This document shows, one piece after another, positions 27,435 through 35,376 of a stretch of 64,000 nucleotides of DNA (within the stretch, counting starts at the first letter, position 1; each line of letters starts with the position of its first letter). Made by a program: the position numbers and the translations under genes. Source of the DNA: an uncultured Paracoccaceae bacterium (GTDB taxonomy: Bacteria; Pseudomonadota; Alphaproteobacteria; Rhodobacterales; Rhodobacteraceae); the NCBI GenBank assembly GCA_947503935.1, contig CANNFR010000010.1, positions 62,001-126,000 on the forward strand. Reading direction: 5' to 3'. A model generated the notes under the pieces. That model searched no databases and was not told the origin of the DNA. It saw only the letters and a program-made list of their open reading frames with translations.

Positions 27435-28295
27435 CTAAAGCTTCCAGCGGCGATGGATCCAGAAATATTGCTCGGGATGGGCGCGGGCCTGATTGGCCAG
27501 GCTATCGCTGGCAGCCTGCATCATGGTGCGCGCGTCGCTGTGGGGGATCGGCGCTTCGGTGACGATTTCGAAGCTGAGGCCGTCAGGCTGGCGAATACCG
27601 TAGACCGGCACCAGAAGGGCATCGTATTTTAGCGCCATCTCCGCGGCTGACAGGGCGGTGAGCGCAGGCTGGCCAATAAAGTCGATCTGTTCGCCTTTGG
27701 GCATGCGCTGATCGAAGAGGACGCCCAACATGCCGCCTTTCTTGAGAAAGCTCAACATCTGCCCCATGCCCCGACGGCCGCGTTCGAAAACCGGTGCGCT
27801 CACGCCCGAGATCGCGGCGACATAGGCCTCGTTGAACGCCTCGTTGGCCAGCGGTTTGTAAAGGCCGCCCACATCCACGTCGCGCGCGGCGAAATAGCCG
27901 CGCGGGACGTCGTAATTGCCCATATGCCCCGAGATAAGGATCACCGGCCGGCCCGCCTCTCGCGCCGCTTCGATCGCCTCCATGCCCGGCCCGCTGACCG
28001 GCGTATCGGCCACATGGCGCACGAAATCGGCGCCCGAGAAAATCTCGATCAGCGTGCGGCCGGCATTGTCGGCGGCAGCGTGGGCGATGCGCGCACGCTC
28101 GCCCGCAGGCATGTCGGGAAAGATCATCGCCAGATTTGCGCGGCTCCGCCGATGATAGCCCGCAATGGGCGCGATGATGCGCCGGGTCACGGCCCCCATC
28201 AGCCGGACGCGCCTTGCATAGGGCAACAGCATCGCCCCGCCCAGAAGCAGGCGGAGCAGGCGGTTGATCGTCCAGTCGTACAGGCTTTGCCGCAA
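27435..28295 (-). CDS. LpxL/HtrB-family lysophospholipid or lipid A acyltransferase
   Basis: Inner-membrane-associated acyltransferase with the HxxxxD motif in SGHMGNYDVP (residues 124-129) and the C-terminal FWIHRRWK that is conserved in the family. The 286-residue product begins with a short hydrophobic/basic segment. It could acylate lipid A or another lysophospholipid; no other lipid A gene is nearby, so the acceptor is uncertain. It converges with the DUF1223 gene. Confidence 0.9.
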   Translation of the reverse strand: MRQSLYDWTINRLLRLLLGGAMLLPYARRVRLMGAVTRRIIAPIAGYHRRSRANLAMIFPDMPAGERARIAHAAADNAGRTLIEIFSGADFVRHVADTPVSGPGMEAIEAAREAGRPVILISGHMGNYDVPRGYFAARDVDVGGLYKPLANEAFNEAYVAAISGVSAPVFERGRRGMGQMLSFLKKGGMLGVLFDQRMPKGEQIDFIGQPALTALSAAEMALKYDALLVPVYGIRQPDGLSFEIVTEAPIPHSDARTMMQAASDSLANQARAHPEQYFWIHRRWKL

Positions 28296-28396
28296 GCGGG
28301 GCTCCGGATGTGCTGGTCAGGCTATGGCGGCGAAAAGGCCGCTTGCCTGCACACTTAAATCCCGGATCGGCCGATCACAAGCCGCGAGGCCACTGC

Positions 28397-29470
28397 CTAT
28401 TCGCGATCATTCGTCACCATCACGATCTCGCCCTGGCCTTCAAGCTCGCGGATCGTGTTGATGACCGCTGACATCGCCTCTTCGCCCTCCTTGGCCTTGA
28501 CGGTGCCGCGATCGGTCACCTCGTCGCGCAGCTGACCGGCCATGCGTTGCGACATGTTCGACAGAAGGAAGTCGGCCGCCTTCTGCCCCGCCTCGCCGGC
28601 GGCCATAGCCCCGGACAACGCGGTGACAAGGACAGCGGTTTCGCAGGCCTTGGTAATCTTGGTGATATCGCGGGCATCGATGCGATAGGGGATATCCATG
28701 AAGGTGAAGATGGCTTTGCGCACCTCTGCGGCGAATTCGGCGTCCTCCTGTTCCAGCCCTTCCAGCACATCGTCGCGGGTGGCTGCGGGCGAGTAGTTCA
28801 GGATCGCACCGACCCGTTCGACCGGCGTTGTTTCAAACGCTGGCTCAGGCTCGGCCTCGATCTGCTGGACCAGCGACAGGCCGATGCGGCGTACGTTTTC
28901 TGGGCTGATGCGGCTGGTCTCGGCAATGGCGCGGGCGAGCTTCCGGGCCCGTTCGCCGGGCAGCTGGGCCAACAGCTCGGCCGCGCGGCTGACCGACAGC
29001 TTTGACAGAACGACGGCCCCCACCTCGATGCTTTCGGCTTGCAGAGCGGCCAGCAATTGCTGCGGCCCAAGACCCGCCACACGCGCCCAGGGGTCGCCCA
29101 CGCCGCCCGCCAGGGCCTGCCTGCGCAACCGGTTGGCGGTGGCCGCGCTGATATGGCCCTCCAGCACGCCGAGCGCCCCTTCGATCCCGCCGGGAAACGA
29201 CAGGCCGACGGCGTCCAACTCGGCCACGAATTCCTCAACCACCGAGCGGAGCGTGGCATGATCGACTGATCGCATCCGGCTCATCGCTTCGGTCAGGTCG
29301 GCCTGATGTTCGTCCGAGAGAAGGGCAAGCGGCACCTGCTCGCCCTCGGACAAAAGCAGCCGCACGATCACAGCCGCCTTCTGGCGCCGCGTCAGCGTGG
29401 GCGCGGCCAGCGCGGGTTGCGGCGCGAGCCCCATATCGCCATCGAAATTGCCGAGTGCCAGATCGCTCAC
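28397..29470 (-). CDS. fliG: Flagellar motor switch protein FliG (orphan)
   Basis: FliG links the stator to the rotor switch. Of 357 residues, the N-terminal domain begins after a short alanine/proline-rich leader with LTRRQKAAVIVRLLLSEGE; the middle domain contains QQLLAAL near residue 137, and the C-terminal domain has ERVGAILNYSPAATRDDVLEG and the charged EFAAEVRKAIFTFMDI helix used in torque generation. The start is GTG at 29470 with GGAGG upstream. No other flagellar or chemotaxis gene is in the window, so the gene is away from any flagellar cluster. Confidence 0.9.
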   Translation of the reverse strand: MSDLALGNFDGDMGLAPQPALAAPTLTRRQKAAVIVRLLLSEGEQVPLALLSDEHQADLTEAMSRMRSVDHATLRSVVEEFVAELDAVGLSFPGGIEGALGVLEGHISAATANRLRRQALAGGVGDPWARVAGLGPQQLLAALQAESIEVGAVVLSKLSVSRAAELLAQLPGERARKLARAIAETSRISPENVRRIGLSLVQQIEAEPEPAFETTPVERVGAILNYSPAATRDDVLEGLEQEDAEFAAEVRKAIFTFMDIPYRIDARDITKITKACETAVLVTALSGAMAAGEAGQKAADFLLSNMSQRMAGQLRDEVTDRGTVKAKEGEEAMSAVINTIRELEGQGEIVMVTNDRE

Positions 29471-29616
29471 AAAAAAACCTCCACGCCGATGGGTCAGCGC
29501 GAAGGTGACAAATAAGCGTTAAAAACGCCTTACAGTCGTGCGTAGAAATCGACTGGCCTGCATCGAAAGGCCTGGCGACCAATCCGCATCCTGCTTCAGA
29601 TCAAGCCGACTTCGAC

Positions 29617-29781
29617 TTAGCTGTTGACCACATCGACGCAGGCTTGCACCGTGGCGTCCCACATCTGGCCGCCCGCACATTCCGAAGCGGTCGTGGCCTT
29701 GTATCCGCCCGAGCAGGACGCGAAGGCAATGGCGGGTGTGACGGAGAGGACAAACGTCACAACGGCGATCTTCATCTTCAT
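29617..29781 (-). CDS. Small exported cysteine-rich protein
   Basis: A 54-residue product with a signal peptide (MKMKIAVVTFVLSVTPAIAF) and a mature part of about 32 residues containing four cysteines: SCSGGYKA, SECAGGQMWD and QACVDVVNS. The C-terminal EC-WD-CVD pattern recurs in the TPR protein at 30583-31137. ATG at 29781 with GGAGA upstream; the longer in-frame extension to 29883 overlaps ribH2. Possibly a periplasmic structural or binding peptide; function unknown. Confidence 0.7.
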   Translation of the reverse strand: MKMKIAVVTFVLSVTPAIAFASCSGGYKATTASECAGGQMWDATVQACVDVVNS

Positions 29782-29872
29782 GGCGTGTCTCCTTGTTTCC
29801 CTTAGGGCAAGAAGATAGCACGAATGCCCGTTTGGCAAGGTTTTCGATGCCGCAGGCGTCAGGCAAGATCGC

Positions 29873-30307
29873 TCAGGCAGCAAGATCGGCGCGGAATTTT
29901 GTCAGCTTCAACGCGGCCTCTGCGGCCTCACGCCCCTTTTCGATGAAATGGCCTTTGAAGATCGCAATGTGGTGGTCGGTTGGCTGAAAATGGTGCGGCG
30001 TCAAGGAGATGGACAGGATTGGCACACCGGTCTCTAACCCCGCCTGCATCAGTCCAGTAATGACCGCCTGGGCGACGAAGTCATGCCGGTAAATCCCGCC
30101 ATCCACCACCAGGGCGGCGGCCGCGGCGGCCGCGTATTTCCCTGATTTTGCCAGATCGCGCGCGGCAAGCGGCAATTCGAAGGCGCCCGGAACGTCGAAG
30201 ACATCCACCTGATCGCGAGGGATGATTTCGCAAAATCCGACCAAGGCCTGATCCACGATGTCGGCGTGCCAATTGGCTTTGATAAAGGCGTATCGGGTGT
30301 GTGTCAT
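29873..30307 (-). CDS. ribH2: 6,7-dimethyl-8-ribityllumazine synthase, RibH2 type
   Basis: Catalyses the penultimate step of riboflavin synthesis. YAFIKANWHADIVDQALVGF, the DVPGAFELPL substrate loop, GGIYRHDFVAQAV with the catalytic histidine region and VPILSISLTPHHF follow the order of the RibH2 isoform described in Brucella and Mesorhizobium, rather than the RibH1 found with ribD/ribE. The 144-residue length fits. AGGAG precedes the ATG. An FMN riboswitch occupies the leader, so the gene is expected to be repressed by FMN. No other riboflavin gene is nearby. Confidence 0.92.
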   Translation of the reverse strand: MTHTRYAFIKANWHADIVDQALVGFCEIIPRDQVDVFDVPGAFELPLAARDLAKSGKYAAAAAAALVVDGGIYRHDFVAQAVITGLMQAGLETGVPILSISLTPHHFQPTDHHIAIFKGHFIEKGREAAEAALKLTKFRADLAA

Positions 30308-30388
30308 GGGGTAATCTCCTTTTGCAACGACACGTCACCCAAGGCGATTACATGCAAGGCAGCCCGCCGTCGGGGGCGGGTCGGCTGC

Positions 30389-30528
30389 ACGTTCTCTTCC
30401 ATCCGGACTATGACCGTCGGCTCAGGCCTCTCACCTGATCTGCTGACCCCTTTGTGAAAAAGGGCGCTCGCGGGCTTGCGACAGGTCGCTTACCGCCGGT
30501 GGGGAATTCCGCCCCGCCCTGAGAACGA
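30389..30528 (-). ncRNA. FMN riboswitch (RFN element)
   Basis: The minus strand shows the conserved blocks in order: TCTCAGGGCGGGG, ATTCCCCACCGGCGGTAA, AGCCCGCGAGCG, GATCAGGTG, GCCGACGGTCATAGTCCGGATG and GAAGAGAAC, with the first and last blocks pairing as the closing stem. The ATG of ribH2 lies about 80 bases downstream, so regulation of transcription or translation by FMN is expected. The expression platform was not resolved by eye. Confidence 0.93.
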
Positions 30529-30559
30529 AAAAGAGTATCCACCCAAAGGCGGATACTCT
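30526..30559 (-). terminator. Terminator-like hairpin after the TPR gene
   Basis: On the minus strand AGAGTATCC pairs with GGATACTCT and is followed directly by TTTTT, 24 bases after the stop of the gene at 30583. It would end that transcript just before the FMN riboswitch begins at 30528. The same bases contain a plausible promoter for the riboswitch transcript. Confidence 0.7.
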
Positions 30560-30563
30560 GCAA
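30534..30563 (-). promoter_or_regulatory. Candidate promoter of the riboswitch-ribH2 transcript
   Basis: On the minus strand TTGCAG (30563-30558) and GATACT (30539-30534) are separated by 18 bases and would start transcription near 30528, exactly at the 5' end of the FMN aptamer. Both boxes lie in or beside the arms of the terminator-like hairpin. The match to consensus is moderate (four of six at the -10), but the position relative to the aptamer is what a promoter must have here. Confidence 0.5.
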
Positions 30564-30582
30564 GCGCGAAGACGCCTTGGGC

Positions 30583-31137
30583 CTAGTAGGTGAAGCCGAC
30601 CCCGGTCTGGATGGCGGCGACCAGGGCTTCGGCGGGCCAGGTTTCTGCGCCGCCGCGGGCCTCGATCTCGGCCAGTTCGGCGCGGGCCAGCTGGAGGTTC
30701 CCGGCCTCGACATGGGCCTGACCCTTGTACGAGCGGACCAGAAGGTTGTCGGGGTTCTTCGCGATGGCCTGCGCATAAAGCGACATGCCCAGATCGACGC
30801 GGCCCGCCTTGCGGTGGGCAAAGCCCAGGATCGTCAGCGCGCGATCCCCGTCGGCGTCTTCCATGGCCGAGGCGACCTGGATCGCATCGTCATAGCGGCC
30901 CGCATAAGCCAGCTCGCGCGCCGCATCGAACAGGGCGTCGTCGTTGAGCCCGCTTTGCTGCGCGTCGACACAGACGCCCTTGTCGGCGTCCCAGACGGTG
31001 CCGCTGGCACATTCCGTCGAAGTCGGCGTGGCGGGCGGCGGGCTGCTGTCCATGCCGCCGGCGGCATAAAGCGGCAGGGGCGCCAGGATCAGGGCGGCGA
31101 AGATCGGGGCGGCGAAGATCTGGTTCGGGCGGGTCAT
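30583..31137 (-). CDS. Exported TPR-containing protein with N-terminal cysteine motif
   Basis: A signal peptide (about residues 1-24) leads to a Ser/Pro/Thr-rich linker, then TECASGTVWDADKGVCVD with two cysteines, then a helical region with tetratricopeptide-like units (DALFDAARELAYAGRYDDA, RALTILGFAHRKAGRVD, YAQAIAKNPDNLLVRSY). Of 184 residues. ATG at 31137 has GGAGAG upstream; the in-frame extension to 31227 overlaps purB. The cysteine motif matches the small protein at 29617-29781. Probably a periplasmic scaffold; no partner is evident. Confidence 0.78.
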   Translation of the reverse strand: MTRPNQIFAAPIFAALILAPLPLYAAGGMDSSPPPATPTSTECASGTVWDADKGVCVDAQQSGLNDDALFDAARELAYAGRYDDAIQVASAMEDADGDRALTILGFAHRKAGRVDLGMSLYAQAIAKNPDNLLVRSYKGQAHVEAGNLQLARAELAEIEARGGAETWPAEALVAAIQTGVGFTY

Positions 31138-31189
31138 CGGGCTCTCCATTTGGTTAGGTTGTAGCCCTGTTACGCCCGGGGCCCAGCGA

Positions 31190-32494
31190 TTATTCCCCGA
31201 AGACCCGAGAAAAAATCGTCTCGACATGTTTGGTGTGATAGCCGAGGTCGAATTTGTCCTCGATCTCGGCGTCGGACAGGGCGGCGGTGACGTCCGCGTC
31301 GGCCTTGAGCTCGGCCATGAAATCGGCGCCGTCCTCCCACACCTTCATGGCGTTGCGCTGGACGATGGCATAGGCATCCTCGCGGCTGACGCCCTTTTGC
31401 GTAAGCGCCAGCAGAACACGTTGCGAATGCACGAGGCCACGGAATTTGTTCATGTTGGCCAGCATGTTGTCGGGGTAAACGACGAGGTTTTCGACCACAT
31501 TGGTGAGCCGCGCCAGCGCGAAGTCCAGCGTGATCGTCGCATCGGGGCCGATCATCCGCTCAACCGAGGAGTGGCTGATGTCGCGCTCATGCCAAAGCGC
31601 CACATTCTCCATCGCCGGGATCGCCATGGATCGCACCATCCGGGCCAGACCGGTGAGGTTTTCGGTCAGGACGGGGTTGCGCTTGTGCGGCATGGCGGAG
31701 GAGCCCTTCTGGCCTTTCGAGAAGAACTCTTCGGCCTCCAGCACCTCGGTGCGCTGCATGTGGCGGATCTCGGTGGCCAGGTTCTCAACGCTGCTGGCGA
31801 TCACGCCCAGGGTGGCGAAGAACATCGCGTGCCGGTCGCGCGGGATCACTTGTGTGCTGATCGGCTCGGGCCGCAGGCCCATCTGGTCGCAGACATGGGC
31901 CTCAACCGCGGGGTCGATATTGGCGAATGTACCGACGGCCCCCGACAGGGCGCCGGTGGCGATCTCGTAGCGCGCTTTTTCCAGCCGGTTCCGGTTGCGC
32001 TCCATCTCGGCATAGAAGCGCGCGAAGGTCAGGCCCATCGTGGTCGGTTCGGCATGGATGCCGTGGCTCCGCCCGATGCGGATGGTCATCTTGTGTTCCA
32101 TCGCGCGCTTTTTCAACGCGGCGAGAAGCGCATCCATATCGGCCAGAAGAATGTCCGAGGCGCGCGCCAGCTGCACGTTCAGCGTGGTGTCGAGCACGTC
32201 CGACGAAGTCATGCCCTGATGCACGAAGCGCGCGGCATCCGCGCCCACGATCTCGGCCAGATGGGTTAGGAAAGCGATGACATCGTGCTTGGTCACCCGC
32301 TCAATCTCGTCAATCCGGGCGACGTCGAACGCCACATCCTTGGCTTTCCAGACGGCTGCGGCATTCTCGGCCGGGATCGTGCCCAGCTTGGCCATCGCGT
32401 CACCGGCATGGGCCTCAATCTCGAACCAGATGCGGAACTTTGTTTCCGGGCTCCAGATGGCGACCATGTCGGGGCGGGAATAGCGGGGGATCAT
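31190..32494 (-). CDS. purB: Adenylosuccinate lyase
   Basis: Cleaves SAICAR and adenylosuccinate in purine synthesis. The 434-residue product has the fumarase/aspartase-superfamily signature GSSAMPHKRNP and the MTSSDVLDT and RSHGIHAEPTTMGLTFA blocks with catalytic serine and histidine regions. The start ATG at 32494 is preceded by an AAGG-type site. It is followed on the same strand by the TPR protein, with a 52-base gap. Confidence 0.97.
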   Translation of the reverse strand: MIPRYSRPDMVAIWSPETKFRIWFEIEAHAGDAMAKLGTIPAENAAAVWKAKDVAFDVARIDEIERVTKHDVIAFLTHLAEIVGADAARFVHQGMTSSDVLDTTLNVQLARASDILLADMDALLAALKKRAMEHKMTIRIGRSHGIHAEPTTMGLTFARFYAEMERNRNRLEKARYEIATGALSGAVGTFANIDPAVEAHVCDQMGLRPEPISTQVIPRDRHAMFFATLGVIASSVENLATEIRHMQRTEVLEAEEFFSKGQKGSSAMPHKRNPVLTENLTGLARMVRSMAIPAMENVALWHERDISHSSVERMIGPDATITLDFALARLTNVVENLVVYPDNMLANMNKFRGLVHSQRVLLALTQKGVSREDAYAIVQRNAMKVWEDGADFMAELKADADVTAALSDAEIEDKFDLGYHTKHVETIFSRVFGE

Positions 32495-32566
32495 CGGGCA
32501 AGGCCTTTCGTTGAACTGTCGCGCGCCTCTTAGACCGTGGTGGGCCGAGGGGCAACAAACGATGGC

Positions 32567-33250
32567 TCAGCCGGGGTCCGCACCCATGAACCAGACGCGA
32601 AACTTCAGGTGCTGGTTGAGGTTATCGATCCAGCAGGCCGCCCCCATCAGCCGGCCGGCCGGTGTGCTGACAGGCCGAGCGGCTTCAATGACGCGGATAT
32701 TGAGCGTGGGCGAGACGTCCTCAAGCAGCGCGTCCGCGCCAAAGCGGCCTGCGATCGCGTCAGTGCAACGATCGACAAGCGCCACGAAGGTGTCGGCCTC
32801 GCGGCGCCGAAAGGCGATCTGGATGTCGCATTGCTGGATATAGCTGCCCTCAGCCGGAGGAATGGCCTGCGGCCCGCGCCAGAGCGGCGGTTTTTCGACG
32901 CCGCCTGGCCAGGTCGCGAGGTCGAAGAGCACCCGCGCCCCAAGGCGGCTGCAGTATATCGTCAGGCGATCGCCACGATATGACCCGTAAAGGTCAGGCT
33001 CCAGGGCGGTGTCAACTTCCGTGACGACGGAGCCTGGGCGCCAGTCGATATCGGGCAGGATGTCGTAGACGGCCGGGCTGCGATACTCCGCGACCTTGCC
33101 GGGCAAGCCCCTGCGGCTGAAGTCGGGATGTGTGGCGACCGTGTAGGTGGCTTCAAACGGATCAATGGGCAGAGGGGCGGGGCGCGTCCAGACCCATAGG
33201 CCCAGACCGCCGATCACAACAAGCGCTGCCGCGATTGCCAGTTTTCTCAA
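32567..33250 (-). CDS. Hypothetical membrane-anchored protein
   Basis: Family not recognised. The 227-residue product begins with a hydrophobic segment (about residues 4-21) typical of a signal anchor, followed by a periplasmic domain with several cysteines (IYCSRL, QQCDIQ, DRCTDA, AACWID). The conserved-looking ending is FRVWFMGADPG. It lies between purB and the divergent DUF6314 gene, with no operon partner to suggest a role. Confidence 0.68.
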   Translation of the reverse strand: MRKLAIAAALVVIGGLGLWVWTRPAPLPIDPFEATYTVATHPDFSRRGLPGKVAEYRSPAVYDILPDIDWRPGSVVTEVDTALEPDLYGSYRGDRLTIYCSRLGARVLFDLATWPGGVEKPPLWRGPQAIPPAEGSYIQQCDIQIAFRRREADTFVALVDRCTDAIAGRFGADALLEDVSPTLNIRVIEAARPVSTPAGRLMGAACWIDNLNQHLKFRVWFMGADPG

Positions 33251-33321
33251 GGCATTGCCCCCCGATCCGCCTCAGAGTATCGGTGCGGGTCTAGCGTGAC
33301 TGCGCGCGAGGAACAACGAAT

Positions 33322-33759
33322 TTGGTATCGGGTATGGCGCAATCTGCTCTGATAGGTCTGACGGATTTCGCGGGCTCGTGGCGGATCGACCGGGTGATCC
33401 GCGACGCTGCGCTTGGGCAGGTCGGGCGGCTGACCGGGCGGGCGACGTTCGAGGCCGATGCCCACGGTCTGATCTACGAGGAAGCGGGCGACCTGCGCTA
33501 TGGCAGCGGCGCGCCGATGCGGGCCCAGCGGCGCTATCTCTGGCGGCAGGAGGCGCCCGGGCGGATCGCTGTGTTTTACGAGGACGGGCGGGCGTTTCAC
33601 GCTTTCGCGCTTGGGTCCTCGGCCGAGGCACGGCACGAGTGCCCGCCCGACCTTTATCAGGTGGTCTACGATTTCAGCCGCTGGCCCGAGTGGCGCGCCG
33701 TCTGGACGGTGACGGGCCCGCGCAAGGATTACGTCAGCGAGACGATTTTTACGCGTTGA
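33322..33759 (+). CDS. DUF6314-family protein
   Basis: A small cytoplasmic protein of about 145 residues resembling DUF6314: FAGSWRIDRVIRD at the start, GRATFEADAHGLIYEEAGDL, RRYLWR and the ending WRAVWTVTGPRKDYVSETIFTR. The family is of unknown function and has a lipocalin-like strand pattern. Start is uncertain: TTG at 33322 has GAGGA about ten bases ahead, whereas ATG at 33334 is the more usual codon but lies 22 bases from that site. Confidence 0.75.
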   Translation: MVSGMAQSALIGLTDFAGSWRIDRVIRDAALGQVGRLTGRATFEADAHGLIYEEAGDLRYGSGAPMRAQRRYLWRQEAPGRIAVFYEDGRAFHAFALGSSAEARHECPPDLYQVVYDFSRWPEWRAVWTVTGPRKDYVSETIFTR

Positions 33760-33820
33760 TTGATCGCGATCATGGCGCGGCGCTGGGGTGACGGCGCATC
33801 TTCCGCGTCGGAGGTGCGTC

Positions 33821-34357
33821 ATGAAAATACTCATCGTCTATGCAACGACCGAAGGCCAGACCCGCAAGATTGCCCGTTTTGCCGCAGATCACCTGACCGA
33901 GGCGGGGCATTCGGTTGAAATGCTGCCGGCGGCGGATGCCGCCGATCTGAACATCGGCACGTTCGACGGCGCGATTATCGCCGGATCGATCCATGCCGGG
34001 CGCTATCAGAAGAAGCTCCGCGCATTTGTCAAACAGCACTCTGCGGCGCTGGCAGAGTTGCCCACGATGTTCTGGTCGGTCTCGCTTGCCGCCGCAGGAG
34101 AGGATGACGAGGACTGGAAAGGCATCCGCGCCTGCGTCGACCGATTTACCGAGAAAACCGGCTGGACGCCCGGGCGGGTCGAACATGTGGCCGGCGCCTT
34201 CCGGTTTGACGAGTATGATTTCTTCAAATCCTGGGCGATGCGCTGGATCGCGCGCGAAAAGGGCGAGACCGCTCCGGCCCATGGCGAGAACGCGGAACAC
34301 ACCGATTGGGCGGCCTTGAAGCGGATATTGGAGGATTGGGTTTCCACGCTTGCCTGA
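33821..34357 (+). CDS. Flavodoxin-domain protein, HemG-like
   Basis: Long-chain flavodoxin fold with MKILIVYATTEGQTRKIARF as the FMN-phosphate loop, then DGAIIAGSIHAGRYQ and SVSLAAAG, which resemble menaquinone-dependent protoporphyrinogen oxidase (HemG) rather than electron-carrier flavodoxins. The 178-residue length fits. ATG at 33821 follows GGAGG. Its substrate is not proven; in this group protoporphyrinogen oxidation is often done by other enzymes, so a general flavoprotein role remains possible. The next gene begins 44 bases downstream on the same strand. Confidence 0.8.
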   Translation: MKILIVYATTEGQTRKIARFAADHLTEAGHSVEMLPAADAADLNIGTFDGAIIAGSIHAGRYQKKLRAFVKQHSAALAELPTMFWSVSLAAAGEDDEDWKGIRACVDRFTEKTGWTPGRVEHVAGAFRFDEYDFFKSWAMRWIAREKGETAPAHGENAEHTDWAALKRILEDWVSTLA

Positions 34358-34400
34358 TGCCGTGCGCCGGGGCATGACAGGGCAGGGGAGGGTCCAGCCC

Positions 34401-35084
34401 ATGAAACGCAGCCGTATCAATCAGATCATGACCGAGGCCGAGGAGATGATCGCCCGCTTCGGTTTCGTCCTGCCGCCCTTCGCCTGGTGGAGTGCCGAGG
34501 AGTTTCGCGAAAAGGCCCCCGACACGCGGGTGGCCGAGGCACGCATGGGCTGGGACATCACCGATTACGGGCAGGGCCGGTTCGACGAGATGGGGCTGTT
34601 CCTGTTCACATTGCGCAACGGGCGGCTCGACGACCTGCAAAAGGGCGGCGGCATGGCCTATGCCGAGAAGCTGCTGATCTCGCGCGCCGATCAGCTGTCG
34701 CCGATGCATACCCACGTCATCAAGGCCGAGGACATCATCAACCGCGGCGGTGCGACCCTGGCGGTGCAGCTTTACGGCTCGGACGAATATGGCGGGTTTG
34801 CCGAGGATCAGGGGGGCCGTGTGCTCTGTGACGGTATCGCGCGCGAGTATGCGCCCGGTGAGGTGCTGCAGCTCGCCCCTGGCGAAAGCGTGACCCTGAT
34901 GCCGGGCGACTGGCACGCGTTTTGGGGCGAGGGCGGTGATGTGCTGATCGGAGAGGTCTCGACCGTGAATGACGATCTGACCGACAACATCTTCCGCGAG
35001 CCCATCGGCCGGTTTGCCGAGATCGAGGAGGATGAGGCACCCCGGCATCTGCTGGTCAGTGATTACGAACGCTGGCTGTCCTGA
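34401..35084 (+). CDS. D-lyxose isomerase-like cupin protein
   Basis: A metal-dependent sugar isomerase of the D-lyxose/D-mannose family. The cupin metal ligands appear in SPMHTHVIKAEDIINRGG, and MPGDWHAFWGEGGD in the second motif. FAWWSAEEFR near the start is also typical. The product has 227 residues and starts at ATG 34401 with GGGGAGGG ahead. It could interconvert D-lyxose and D-xylulose or related pentoses; no sugar transporter is adjacent, so the in vivo substrate is unclear. The preceding flavodoxin gene may be cotranscribed. Confidence 0.85.
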   Translation: MKRSRINQIMTEAEEMIARFGFVLPPFAWWSAEEFREKAPDTRVAEARMGWDITDYGQGRFDEMGLFLFTLRNGRLDDLQKGGGMAYAEKLLISRADQLSPMHTHVIKAEDIINRGGATLAVQLYGSDEYGGFAEDQGGRVLCDGIAREYAPGEVLQLAPGESVTLMPGDWHAFWGEGGDVLIGEVSTVNDDLTDNIFREPIGRFAEIEEDEAPRHLLVSDYERWLS

Positions 35085-35376
35085 CAGCCGGCGCGGGGGC
35101 CTGCCCCTTCTCCCCCGAGAGTATTTCAGACAGAGTGAAGGGGATGCGCGTTGGATACGAAGGGACCAGATAAGGAAGAGGTTGTCTGATCACGGGCCGT
35201 GCAGGGTTTCGCGTCCCCTTACGATGATTTGCGGGCGAACGCGTGTACTTGTTACCGTGCAGAAATGGGAAAACGTTCTGCATTGAGTGGGATGCCGGGG
35301 GGTCGAAGGCCTTGATTTCGGGCTGATCGCGCGCGAGATCAGGGAAGATTTCCTGATTTTGCCATGAGGCCCCGCC
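35085..35376. other. Intergenic stretch before the YeeE/YedE transporter gene
   Basis: No supported gene, tRNA or strong hairpin was seen in these 292 bases. The final 90 bases may include the promoter of the downstream gene, but no box is distinctive. Confidence 0.4.
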
